Shown here piece by piece: positions 1 through 7,622 of a stretch of 64,000 nucleotides of DNA. The position numbers and the translations under genes are program-made. Below the pieces are notes generated by a model. That model was not told the origin of the DNA, did not search any database, and saw nothing but the letters and a program-made list of their open reading frames with translations. Each line of letters opens with the position of its first letter. Within the stretch, counting starts at the first letter, position 1. The DNA comes from Martinezella tropici (GTDB lineage: Bacteria > Pseudomonadota > Alphaproteobacteria > Rhizobiales > Rhizobiaceae): contig NZ_QMKK01000046.1 of the NCBI RefSeq assembly GCF_003287875.1, positions 124,001 through 188,000 on the forward strand, written 5' to 3'.

Positions 1-146
1 CACGCCGCGGCGACATCGCCCGCGATCTCGATGGAGACCCGGTCTTCCTGGCGCAGGACGGTTTCTCGCTGCGCTACGAGGCAGAACGTTACCCGGCTAT
101 CAAGATGGCCGCGATCAAGGAATATCACGCCGTCAAGGCGGCGTGA
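1..146 (+). CDS. C-terminal end of an unidentified protein (gene runs in from outside the window)
   Basis: An open frame enters the window in phase 3 and ends at the TGA at 144-146, leaving 47 residues. The visible tail is soluble and charged, ending KEYHAVKAA, with codon use like the neighbouring genes. It lies 110 bp upstream of an iron/cobalamin-type binding protein on the same strand, so the two could be co-transcribed. I do not recognise the family from this fragment, and the start lies outside the window. Confidence 0.6.
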   Translation, partial: RRGDIARDLDGDPVFLAQDGFSLRYEAERYPAIKMAAIKEYHAVKAA

Positions 147-256
147 TCGGTTCGGATGCGTTTCGTTTTGGAATAGTGCCTTCGCGATGTTCCATCCGAT
201 ATAGCGCTATGCCATAGTGCCGCCCGATGATCTCCTTGATCGGAACAGGCATTTTC

Positions 257-1282
257 ATGATGAAATTTCTTGCGGTTCTTGCTCTGGCGTTCGTCGGCCT
301 GATGCCGGTCGCAGCCGAGGCGCGAATCATTACCGATGCGGCCGGACGCACGGTGTCGGTGCCGGACAAGATCAACCGTATTTTGGTGGCCGGGCCACCC
401 GCCGCCGCACTGGTCTATGTGCTGGCGCCGGAAAAACTGGTGGGTTGGGTCCATGCGCCCGATGATGCCGCCAAGGCCTATCTGATGCCGTCCGTGCGAT
501 CGCTGCCGACAGTTGGCCGTTTGACGGGCAAGGATGGAACCATCAGCTCGCAGACGGTCGTGGACGCCAAGCCCGATATCATCCTCGATGCCGGCACGGT
601 CGATCCCACCTACAAGGCGTTGGCAGACAAGGTGCAGAGCGAGACGGGCATTCCCTATATCCTCATCGACGGCAGCTTTGCCCGCACAGCCGATACGCTT
701 CGCGACGTCGGCGCCCTGATCGGCGTCGAGGGTCGCGCCAACAAGCTGGCCGATTATGCCGATGCCGAGATCAAGGATCTGAACGAGAAGCTTGCGACAT
801 TGCCCAACGATCCGCGCCCGCGCGTCTATTATGGTCGCGGCGCCGATGGGCTGGAGACAGGCCTTTCCGGCTCGATCAATCTGGAAATCCTCGATGCCGT
901 CGGCACGATGAATGTTGCCGCCGCCGCCGGCAAGGGCGGCCTTGCCAAGGTGACCGTGCAGCAGGTCGTCAGCTGGAACCCGGATATCATCATTGCCGAG
1001 AGCCCCGCTTTCGCCGCTTCGGTGAAGAGCGATCCGCAATGGGCTGGGATCAAAGCAGTCAAGGACGGCAAGATCTTCGTGCCGCCCTCCTTGCCCTTCG
1101 GCTGGTTCGATTCCCCGCCCGGCGTCAATCGGCTGCTCGGCGTGCGCTGGATGGAGAAGCTCATTTATCCGAAGCTCTTCCGCAGCGATTTTTCCGATGA
1201 TGTGAAGCAATTCTACCAGCTGTTCTATCAGGTCGATCTGACCAATGATCAGTTGGCAGCGCTATTGAAGGGCATGAAGTAA
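257..1282 (+). CDS. ABC transporter periplasmic substrate-binding protein, TroA/BtuF/FepB type (iron-siderophore, haem or cobalamin)
   Basis: A 341-residue exported protein. It opens with a short basic segment and a hydrophobic stretch (MMKFLAVLALAFVGLMP) with a likely signal-peptidase cut after AEA. The mature part starts IITDAAGRTVSVPDKINRIL, the usual opening of class III binding proteins for ferric siderophores, haem or vitamin B12, and holds two lobes joined by a long helix. The ligand cannot be read from sequence. Start: ATG at 257 is chosen because GGAACAGG lies at suitable spacing and the signal peptide then begins properly. An in-frame ATG at 227 has no ribosome-binding site. No permease or ATPase gene follows, so partners must lie upstream of the window or elsewhere. 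Confidence 0.85.
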   Translation: MMKFLAVLALAFVGLMPVAAEARIITDAAGRTVSVPDKINRILVAGPPAAALVYVLAPEKLVGWVHAPDDAAKAYLMPSVRSLPTVGRLTGKDGTISSQTVVDAKPDIILDAGTVDPTYKALADKVQSETGIPYILIDGSFARTADTLRDVGALIGVEGRANKLADYADAEIKDLNEKLATLPNDPRPRVYYGRGADGLETGLSGSINLEILDAVGTMNVAAAAGKGGLAKVTVQQVVSWNPDIIIAESPAFAASVKSDPQWAGIKAVKDGKIFVPPSLPFGWFDSPPGVNRLLGVRWMEKLIYPKLFRSDFSDDVKQFYQLFYQVDLTNDQLAALLKGMK

Positions 1283-1305
1283 GCTCTGTAGTCGAGGAGG
1301 CATTC

Positions 1306-1836
1306 ATGGTCCGGGAAAACGAAATTCGCGAAAATGAGGTGGCCGTCGAGCCGCCCGCAGCCGTGGATGCCGGTCTCACCTTCATCGGCCGTATTTTCAC
1401 GCCCTGGACCTCGCGCATGGAAACGCCGCGCCAGGGTCGGCATGATGGCCCCATCTGCCGGATCGAGATCTTCGAGCCTTGGGTGGCGGCGCTGCAGGGC
1501 GTGGAAGCCTTCGAGCGGCTGGAGGTTCTCTATTGGCTGGATCGGTCGCGCCGGGACCTCGTGCTGCAGAGCCCGGCCAATAGCGGCAAGGTGCATGGCA
1601 CCTTCTCGCTGCGCTCACCGGTTCGGCCTAATCCCATCGGTACATCCATCGTCAAGCTGGAAGCGGTCGAGGGGAATGTATTGCTGGTGCGCGGCCTCGA
1701 TTGCCTTGACGGTACGCCCTTGCTGGACCTGAAGCCGGACCGCACCCTGTTCAAACCGATCGCGCCGCCGCAGCCCGGAGATTTCCAGACCGGCGACGGC
1801 GAGACGGCGCATTACTGCCGGAAGCGAGATGCTTAG
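1306..1836 (+). CDS. trmO: tRNA (N6-threonylcarbamoyladenosine(37)-N6)-methyltransferase TrmO
   Basis: A 176-residue member of the UPF0066/TsaA (YaeB/VirR) family, which uses S-adenosylmethionine to methylate t6A37 of tRNA-Thr in the cytoplasm. Signature motifs are visible: SLRSPVRPNPIG in the middle, GLDCLDGTPLLDLKP further on, and the early FIGRIFTPW strand. Length is typical of the short form without the extra C-terminal domain. AGGAGG about 10 nt upstream of the ATG supports the start. It is 23 bp downstream of the binding-protein gene on the same strand; no functional link is apparent. Confidence 0.9.
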   Translation: MVRENEIRENEVAVEPPAAVDAGLTFIGRIFTPWTSRMETPRQGRHDGPICRIEIFEPWVAALQGVEAFERLEVLYWLDRSRRDLVLQSPANSGKVHGTFSLRSPVRPNPIGTSIVKLEAVEGNVLLVRGLDCLDGTPLLDLKPDRTLFKPIAPPQPGDFQTGDGETAHYCRKRDA

Positions 1837-1869
1837 GGCGCGTCATGAAACCGCTCCAAGCTATTGCTA

Positions 1870-2064
1870 TCAGTCCACCGCGACCATGACGTCCGATGCC
1901 TTGATGACGGCATAGGCCGAGGAGCCCGTCGTCAGGCCCAGCTCGTCCACGGCCTCGTTGGTGATTGAGGAGGTGGCGATCGAGCTGTTGCCGATGTCGA
2001 TGCGGACATGCGCCGTCGTCGCGTGACCGGCGCGACAATATCGTCCTCTCCGGCGACAGGCCAT
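1870..2064 (-). pseudogene. Truncated molbindin (Mop/TOBE domain) remnant
   Basis: The last roughly 50 codons read as the C-terminal part of a single-Mop-domain molybdate-binding protein (ATTAHVRIDIG, SSITNEAVDELGL, AYAVIKASDVMVAVD). The usual N-terminal strand of the domain (a SARN..KG-type segment) is missing and replaced by an arginine/cysteine-rich stretch with no resemblance to it. The reading frame begins at an ATG 7 nt past the betC stop with AGGA just upstream, so a chimeric 64-residue product could still be made by coupling. I interpret it as a molbindin cut at the betC junction. Function is doubtful because half of the oligomeric fold is gone. Confidence 0.6.
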
Positions 2065-2071
2065 CGAAATC

Positions 2072-3586
2072 CTATTCGCCGCGCGGATAGCGCTGGTTCT
2101 CTTCCAGCACGTTGAGGTCCATATGGTTGCGCATGTAGCGCTCCGATGCCTTTTGCAGCGGCTGGTAGTCCCAGGGATAGTAGGCGCCGTTGCGAAGCGC
2201 GGTGTAGACCACCCATCGCCGTGCCTGGCTCTCGCGCACGGCAGCGTCGAAGCTTGAAAGATCCCAGCGCGCCATGGCCTGCGCCCTCAGCCGGCTCAGC
2301 GTTTCCACGTAGGCCGGATCGCCGGCCAGATTGGTCAGCTCCTTCGGGTCCGCGTCGATGTCGAAGAGCATCGGCGGATCCTTCTCGCAAAGGATCAGCT
2401 TGTAGCGGCCGTCGCGCAGGCCTACGAGCGGCGCCTCGGAGCCCTCTGCGGCATATTCCATCGGCACGGGACTGCGGCCTCCGGTTCCAAGAACCAGCGG
2501 CGTCAGGTCCTCGCCATCGGTCCAGCGGCGCAGCGATGCGATGTCGATGCCGGCAAGGGCGGCCAGCGTCGGCGTCACGTCGAGCGTCGAAACCGGCTGG
2601 TCGATCCGCTTCGGCTGCCAGCCGGGCGCTGAGATCATCAGCGGCACGCGGGCGGAACCTTCGAAGAAGTTCATCTTGAACCAGAGACCGCGCTCGCCGA
2701 GCATGTCCCCATGGTCCGAGACGAAGAGGATGATCGTGGTGTCGGCCATGCGGCCGCGTTCCAGCGTGTCCAGGATTTCGCCGATTTTCTCATCGACATA
2801 GGAGATATTGGCGAAATAGCCGCGGCGCGCCCGGCGGATCTGCTCCGGCGTGATATCGAAGGCGGTGTGGTCGCAGGCCTTCATCAGCCGCTGTGAATGC
2901 GGGTCCTGCCGTTCGAAGGGGATTTCGCCGACTTGCGGGTCGAGTGCCGGACAATCCTCATAGAGATCCCAGAAGCGTCGGCGCGCGACATAAGGGTCGT
3001 GCGGATGCGTGAAGCTGACCGTCAGGCACCAGGGTCGCTCGTCGTGTCCGCGCGAGAGATCGTAAAGCTTGCGGTTCGCGTGATAGGCAACCTCGTCGTC
3101 ATATTCCATCTGGTTGGTGATCTCGGCCGTGCCGGCTCCAGTCACCGAGCCGAGATTGTGATACCACCAGTCGATGCGCTCGCCGGGCTTGGTATAGTCA
3201 GGCGTCCAACCGAAATCGGCGGGGTAGATGTCTGTCGTCAGCCGCTCCTCGAAGCCGTGCATCTGGTCAGGGCCGACGAAATGCATCTTGCCCGACAGCG
3301 CCGTCTGATAGCCGGCGGCGCGCAGGTGATGGGCGAAGGTCGGGATATCGGAGCAGAATTCGGCCGCATTGTCGTAGACGCGCGTGCGGCTCGGCAGCTG
3401 CCCGGACATGAAGGAGGCACGCGCCGGCGCGCAGAGCGGGCTTGCCGTGTAGCTGTTGGCAAAGCGCACAGAGCGCTTTGCTAGAGCCTTCAGGACCGGA
3501 GCATGCAGAAACTCGGCCGGGCCGTCGGGAAAGAACGTCCCGTTGAACTGATCGACCATAAGGATGAGGATATTCGTGCGGGACAT
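2072..3586 (-). CDS. betC: Choline-sulfatase BetC
   Basis: A 504-residue type I sulfatase that hydrolyses choline-O-sulfate to choline and sulfate, feeding glycine betaine synthesis. The formylglycine site SPLCAPARAS is present with the modifiable Cys at 52, metal-ligand Asp near residue 12 (LILMVDQFNG), and the later FVSDHGDMLGERG metal motif. Length matches rhizobial BetC (about 505-510). GAGAAAG precedes the ATG. A divergent LysR gene lies on the other side, as in choline-sulfate loci, but the choline-binding protein gene normally present between them has been deleted to a scar (3607-3726). The downstream side carries a second scar, a truncated molbindin. Confidence 0.93.
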   Translation of the reverse strand: MSRTNILILMVDQFNGTFFPDGPAEFLHAPVLKALAKRSVRFANSYTASPLCAPARASFMSGQLPSRTRVYDNAAEFCSDIPTFAHHLRAAGYQTALSGKMHFVGPDQMHGFEERLTTDIYPADFGWTPDYTKPGERIDWWYHNLGSVTGAGTAEITNQMEYDDEVAYHANRKLYDLSRGHDERPWCLTVSFTHPHDPYVARRRFWDLYEDCPALDPQVGEIPFERQDPHSQRLMKACDHTAFDITPEQIRRARRGYFANISYVDEKIGEILDTLERGRMADTTIILFVSDHGDMLGERGLWFKMNFFEGSARVPLMISAPGWQPKRIDQPVSTLDVTPTLAALAGIDIASLRRWTDGEDLTPLVLGTGGRSPVPMEYAAEGSEAPLVGLRDGRYKLILCEKDPPMLFDIDADPKELTNLAGDPAYVETLSRLRAQAMARWDLSSFDAAVRESQARRWVVYTALRNGAYYPWDYQPLQKASERYMRNHMDLNVLEENQRYPRGE

Positions 3587-3606
3587 GCTGGTGTCTTTCT
3601 CGGAAA

Positions 3607-3726
3607 TCAGAGGCCGATGGCAGCGAGGCCAGGCTTGCCGTCGATAGTGGTGACGCCGGCGAGCCGGAGCGTCAAGGTGGAAAGAAGAGCGCCGGCGGCC
3701 AGCCGCCCCATTGCAGACATGCGCAT
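3607..3726 (-). pseudogene. choX: choX remnant: signal peptide fused in frame to the C-terminal tail of the choline-binding protein
   Basis: A 39-codon frame with a good ribosome-binding site (GAGGGA, 9 nt before ATG). Residues 1-20 (MRMSAMGRLAAGALLSTLTL) look like the signal peptide of ChoX, the periplasmic choline-binding protein. Residues 22-39 (LAGVTTIDGKPGLAAIGL) resemble, from memory, the extreme C-terminus of rhizobial ChoX. The 270 or so codons between are absent and the frame is kept across the join. It sits exactly where choX is expected, between the divergent LysR gene and betC. The product cannot bind choline; betC is probably still transcribed through it. Confidence 0.65.
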
Positions 3727-3825
3727 GACGATGGTTCCCTCTTGCTATTGGATTATTTTATTGAACATCACTAGAGTTATCGCTGTGAAGCAGGCATTTT
3801 TCGATAGATGCCAAAAGGAAATTTT

Positions 3826-4734
3826 ATGGCTGAACGTTTGGTCGATCTTGGCTGGTTGCGAATCTTCGTGGAGGTAGGGCGCTCTGGCAGCCTGTCTGCG
3901 GCCGCCTCGGCGCTCGGCCTAACGCAACCGGCCGTCAGCTATCAGATCCGCCGCATTGAAGAGCAGATGGGTGTATCCCTGTTTCGTCGCCAGCATCGCG
4001 GCGTCGAACTCTCACCGGAGGGCCGGCGCCTGTTCGAGATCGTCGAGAAGTCCGTCGGCGGCGTAGACAATCTGGTGCGCAGTTTCCGAGCCGAGGCGGA
4101 GCGGCCATCCGTTCGCCTGCGCACGGACTACGCCTTTTCCGCCCTCTGGCTGATCCCCCGCATGCATGCGTTTCGGTTGCTTCATCCCGAAGTGGATATC
4201 CAGATCGTCGCCACGCAGCGGCTGGATCGCGGCGGCCCGGAAAGCGGCGATATCGCTGTCTTCTTCGGCACGCGCAGTGAATTCGGTCCGGCAGCCAGTT
4301 TGCTGTTACCGGAAAAGGTCGTGCCGATCTGCACCAGGGGTTTCGCAGAGCGCCACGGCCCGTTCGCCGATCCCTCGCAGCTTGCGGGCACCACGCTCGT
4401 CCATCTCGACTCGGAGATGCCGTCGCCATGGTTCGACTGGGAGAGCTACCTTGCAGCCTTCGGGGTTGCCCGGGATGCCTATGCCGGCCGCGGCGATCTG
4501 CGCTTCAATACCTATTCGCTCGTCGTGCAGGCAGCCCTCAGCGAGCAAGGTGTAGCGATCGGCTGGATGGGGCTTGTCGATTCCCTATTGGCGGCTCGGA
4601 CGCTGGTGACGGCCGGCCCGATGCTGGAGGCGCCGGAACGCGGCTACTGGCTGCTGCCGCCGGCAGCAGCAAATCCGGAAGCGGAGCAGCTGGCGCAATG
4701 GCTGCTTTCGGAGGCTGCTGCCGAGCCGGAGTGA
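3826..4734 (+). CDS. LysR-family regulator of choline-sulfate use
   Basis: A 302-residue LysR-type regulator: N-terminal winged helix-turn-helix (LGWLRIFVEVGRSGSLSAAA ... LTQPAVSYQIRRIEE) followed by the two-lobed effector domain. It is divergent from the choX remnant and betC, the standard position of the regulator named for choline-sulfate utilisation, so choline or choline sulfate is the likely co-inducer. Start: ATG at 3826 is preferred because AAGGAA lies 5 nt upstream; an in-frame ATG at 3808 has no comparable site. The 3' end abuts the convergent otsA gene by one base. Confidence 0.85.
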   Translation: MAERLVDLGWLRIFVEVGRSGSLSAAASALGLTQPAVSYQIRRIEEQMGVSLFRRQHRGVELSPEGRRLFEIVEKSVGGVDNLVRSFRAEAERPSVRLRTDYAFSALWLIPRMHAFRLLHPEVDIQIVATQRLDRGGPESGDIAVFFGTRSEFGPAASLLLPEKVVPICTRGFAERHGPFADPSQLAGTTLVHLDSEMPSPWFDWESYLAAFGVARDAYAGRGDLRFNTYSLVVQAALSEQGVAIGWMGLVDSLLAARTLVTAGPMLEAPERGYWLLPPAAANPEAEQLAQWLLSEAAAEPE

Positions 4735-4735
4735 T

Positions 4736-6112
4736 CTATTCCGACGTGAGATCTGCGAGAAACGTCTCGCACCAACGCGACACGTCATTTTCAAGCAGAT
4801 AATCCATCATGCCGCGCCAGCGCTCCTGCCGCTCCTGCAACGGCATGTTGATGGCGCGCGCCAGCGCATTGGCGGTGCCGTCGACATCATAAGGGTTGAC
4901 CAGCAGGGCGCCCTTCAGCTTTCGCGCCGCGCCAGCAAAGCGTGAGAGCACCAGCACGCCGGGATTGTCCGGGTCCTGCGCCGCGACATATTCCTTCGCG
5001 ACCAAGTTCATACCGTCGCGTAAGGGTGTTACCAGCCCGACCTTGGCGAGCCGATAGAGGCCCGCCAATATGGGGCGGCTGATCGAGCGGTTGATGTAGC
5101 GGATCGGCACCCAGTCGACCGTCCCGATCGCGCCGTTGACCCGGCCGGCCTGTTCGGCAACCGCGTTCTGCATTGCCTCGTATTCCGGCACTTCCGAGCG
5201 AGATTTCGGCGTGATCTGCAGATAGGTGATGCTGCGTTGGTGAGCGGGATTGTTGGTAATGAAGCGCTCGAAGGCGTCGATGCGCTGTGTGATGCCCTTG
5301 GAATAGTCGAGCCGGTCGACGCCGAGGATCAGGTCGCGGCCTTCAATGCTTTGCCGCACCTTCTGCACCATGCTGTGCGACGCGGCCCTGCGGGCAAATT
5401 CGGCAAAACCCGCGGTCTCGATACCGATCGAGTAGGCGCCGCCGCGAAAATCATGGCCGTGGGCGCTGAAATGGCCGGGACTTCTCTCGATGCCCATCCC
5501 CTCGCGCTTCAGGCAGCCCGCGAAGTTTTCAAGATCGTAATCGGTTTGGAAGCCGAGCAGATCGTAGGAGGAAAGGCCACGCATGATCTCCTCATGCACC
5601 GGCATGGCAAGCACGACATCAGCCGGCGGCCAGGGAATGTGCAGGAAGAAGCCGATGCGGTTCTTCAAGCCCATCTGCCGCAGCTCCGCCGCAAGCGGAA
5701 TGAGATGATAGTCATGCACCCAGATGATGTCGTCAGGCTCGATCAGCGGTGCAAGCCGGTGGGCGAAGAAGCGGTTGACCCGGAAATAGCCGGTCATTTC
5801 CTTGCGGGCATATTCGGCGAGATCGAGCCGGTAATGGCAGATCGGCCAGAGCACGCGGTTCGCAAAGCCCTGATAATATTCTTCGACATCGGTCTGGGTC
5901 AGATCGGTCAGCGCATAGGTGATGTTGCCGTCCTGCGTCATCTTCAGCGGCTCGGGCTCGACGTCGCCGCTCGATTTGCCGGACCAGCCCATCCAGATGC
6001 CGCCGCGCTCGGCAAGAGCTGCTTGCAAGGCCACGGCAAGGCCGCCCGCAGCTGCTGCGCCCTTGTGATCGGGCACGGAAACGCGGTTGGAAACAATGAT
6101 GAGACGACTCAA
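4736..6112 (-). CDS. otsA: Alpha,alpha-trehalose-6-phosphate synthase OtsA
   Basis: A 458-residue GT20 glycosyltransferase that joins UDP-glucose to glucose-6-phosphate to give trehalose-6-phosphate, an osmo- and desiccation-protectant precursor. Family hallmarks are visible: the start SRLIIVSNRV, WMGWSG, the WVHDYHL motif, GVDRLDYSKGI, and TPLRDGMNLVAKEYVA near the C-terminus. It lies 51 bp downstream of otsB on the same strand, so the two form an otsB-otsA operon. Its neighbour across the convergent junction is the choline-sulfate regulator, making this a small osmoprotection region. Confidence 0.95.
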   Translation of the reverse strand: MSRLIIVSNRVSVPDHKGAAAAGGLAVALQAALAERGGIWMGWSGKSSGDVEPEPLKMTQDGNITYALTDLTQTDVEEYYQGFANRVLWPICHYRLDLAEYARKEMTGYFRVNRFFAHRLAPLIEPDDIIWVHDYHLIPLAAELRQMGLKNRIGFFLHIPWPPADVVLAMPVHEEIMRGLSSYDLLGFQTDYDLENFAGCLKREGMGIERSPGHFSAHGHDFRGGAYSIGIETAGFAEFARRAASHSMVQKVRQSIEGRDLILGVDRLDYSKGITQRIDAFERFITNNPAHQRSITYLQITPKSRSEVPEYEAMQNAVAEQAGRVNGAIGTVDWVPIRYINRSISRPILAGLYRLAKVGLVTPLRDGMNLVAKEYVAAQDPDNPGVLVLSRFAGAARKLKGALLVNPYDVDGTANALARAINMPLQERQERWRGMMDYLLENDVSRWCETFLADLTSE

Positions 6113-6163
6113 CGGTAACTTCCTTTCGAGAAGGCTGGGATCGGTGTCGACGTGATCGACTGA

Positions 6164-6958
6164 TTACTTGACGAGCGTTCCCAGCACGTCCCTTAAACGC
6201 GCAGGCGAGCCAATGGATGCACGCGCAAGCGTTTTTCCGTTGGCATCGCCGATGCGCACGGATTGGCCGCCGAGACGGTTGGCGGCGGCAAACATCGTCT
6301 CGTCGGTCACGTCGTCGCCGATCGCAACCGGGCGGCGCCCTTCGAAGGGCGTTTCGGCAAGAAACGCCTCGACGGCGTGTCCCTTGCTGGCATGCGCGGG
6401 GCAGATTTCGATCACCATCTTGCCGCGCTGCAGGTTCCAGTCGGAACCGGCTTCCTCCAGATGGCGTTGCATGACCTCGCCGATTTCGGCCTCGTATGCG
6501 GGTGCATGCCGGAAGTGAACCGCGACCGCGGCCCCCTTGTCCTCGACGATGGCGCCGGGCCAGGCTTGGGCCTCGTAGGCGATGGTCTGCTTCATTGCTT
6601 GGAAGGCTGGCGGAATATGCGCTCGCCGCAGCCGCCCGGCCGCATCACGCCGCTCCGCGCCATGCAGGCCGGCGACAGGAAAGCGGAAGGGCGCAAAAAG
6701 GGGATCGACGAATTCGATGGCGCGGCCCGTCACCAGGGCGAGCGCGCCGCCGAGCTGGCGGGAAAGCGCATGCAGCGTGCCGGGCAGATAGTCGGGCACG
6801 ACGATCGCCTCCGGCCTTTCGGCGAGATCGAGCAGGGTTCCGTCGATATCGAGGAACAAGGCCCAGTCCTGCGGATACAACGAGAGTGCGGTAAGGGCCG
6901 GTTCGTTCAGCGGCCTCGGCTTGGCTTCACCCTGTTCGGGCTGTTCCTGAGAAGACAT
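6164..6958 (-). CDS. otsB: Trehalose-6-phosphate phosphatase OtsB
   Basis: A 264-residue HAD-superfamily phosphatase that dephosphorylates trehalose-6-phosphate. The catalytic loop LFLDIDGTLLDL places the two aspartates at about 37 and 39; LVTGR (motif II) and IGDDVTDETMF (motif IV) follow. Length is normal for bacterial OtsB. It is the first gene of the otsB-otsA operon, and the ATG is unopposed by better upstream starts. The N-terminal 25 residues are polar and poorly conserved, as usual. Confidence 0.93.
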   Translation of the reverse strand: MSSQEQPEQGEAKPRPLNEPALTALSLYPQDWALFLDIDGTLLDLAERPEAIVVPDYLPGTLHALSRQLGGALALVTGRAIEFVDPLFAPFRFPVAGLHGAERRDAAGRLRRAHIPPAFQAMKQTIAYEAQAWPGAIVEDKGAAVAVHFRHAPAYEAEIGEVMQRHLEEAGSDWNLQRGKMVIEICPAHASKGHAVEAFLAETPFEGRRPVAIGDDVTDETMFAAANRLGGQSVRIGDANGKTLARASIGSPARLRDVLGTLVK

Positions 6959-7016
6959 GCTGGGTTAGCTAAGGCGCTCTTCCCGTTTGGCAAGGAAAAA
7001 AACGAACGCCTGAAAA

Positions 7017-7043
7017 TCAAAAGGGGCCGCCTTAAGCGACCCC
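7017..7043 (-). terminator. Intrinsic terminator of the tiny gene at 7101-7175
   Basis: Read on the minus strand, the sequence forms GGGGU-CGC / UUAAG loop / GCG-GCCCC followed by UUUUGAUUUU. The stem has one mismatch. It lies about 57 nt past the stop codon of the 24-codon gene. Poly-U is present only in the minus-strand orientation. Confidence 0.7.
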
Positions 7044-7100
7044 CCATGAGCTTTGGCCCGTAACTGGCCTGAAGCGACGAACGCTTCGGGAAGGTGTTGG

Positions 7101-7175
7101 TCAGAGCGAGGGCTGCCTCGCAACGTTCACAACCATTTCCATGCCGTATACAAAGACCGAAATCTCACTAGACAT
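7101..7175 (-). CDS. Tiny 24-residue protein of unknown function with near-perfect Shine-Dalgarno
   Basis: ATG at 7175, TGA at 7101-7103. The peptide begins MSSEISVFVYGMEMVV and ends ARQPSL; it is not a membrane segment and not an obvious amino-acid-repeat leader peptide. Immediately upstream, the minus strand reads AAGGAAGGTGATCC, one inserted base away from the full complement of the 16S rRNA 3' end, which is exceptionally strong. An intrinsic terminator lies 57 nt downstream. A possible promoter about 40 nt upstream of the start reads TTGCAT, 16 nt, TACGTT. Together these give a self-contained transcript of roughly 200 nt. I do not recognise the peptide; a dual-function small RNA is also possible. 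Confidence 0.55.
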   Translation of the reverse strand: MSSEISVFVYGMEMVVNVARQPSL

Positions 7176-7450
7176 TGGATCACCTTCCTTTCGTTACGTT
7201 TCAGACAAGCTAAACGTAGCTCAAATTTGACCTGATGCAAGAGGCACGGCCTTGAAGAGCTTCACACTTATTGTCGCAGTGAAATGTATTGCCCGCCGTA
7301 TGTCGGGCAAGAGCCCTGCCGCAGCGGCCTTCACAAAGAAAATGTTGCGATGCGAAACGTGAACGGACGAAGCGTCAAATATCTGTCATCTTGCACCGCG
7401 CGGCATGGAAAATTAAGACTTTATTATCCAATCCGCATAAACAATCGTCC
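7176..7450. other. Intergenic region upstream of the tiny gene and the glutamine amidotransferase
   Basis: No credible gene here. The part near 7200-7260 holds the probable promoter of the minus-strand tiny gene. A 7-bp hairpin (TTGCCCG / CGGGCAA) lies at 7289-7310 without a T-run. The distal part (7391-7450) is AT-rich and holds a candidate plus-strand promoter described separately. RIME1 begins directly after. Confidence 0.5.
7391..7419 (+). promoter_or_regulatory. Candidate sigma-70-type promoter for the glutamine amidotransferase gene
   Basis: TTGCAC (7391-7396), a 17-bp spacer, then TAAGAC (7414-7419). If used, transcription would start near 7426 and the RIME1 element would lie in the untranslated leader. 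This is a weak match by eye only. Confidence 0.3.
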
Positions 7451-7564
7451 TAGAGCCGGATGATTTTAGGTCGGCTCGACCTAAAATCTGAATCCGCTCT
7501 AGAATCGAAGAAGTAGAGCGTGATGTCGTCCGAAAACCGCCTACACTTTTCGGCATCACGCTCT
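7451..7564. repeat. RIME1 (rhizobial intergenic mosaic element), copy A
   Basis: A 114-bp element with two perfect palindromes: GATTTTAGGTC / GACCTAAAATC (7462-7488, 5-nt loop), and AGAGCGTGATG / CATCACGCTCT (7515-7564) with an inner CCGAAAA / TTTTCGG pair. It matches, in inverted orientation, the element at 19999-20113. This two-palindrome organisation is that of RIME1, known from rhizobial genomes. Confidence 0.85.
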
Positions 7565-7622
7565 GGATTTGCCATTCTCCCGCGAGACAGAAACACAGGC
7601 GGGAATCGGAGTATTAAGACAC

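Noticed and set aside
125..1210. 361-codon open frame antisense to the periplasmic binding protein
   Set aside because: No recognisable motif; the plus-strand gene has a signal peptide and family features over the same interval.
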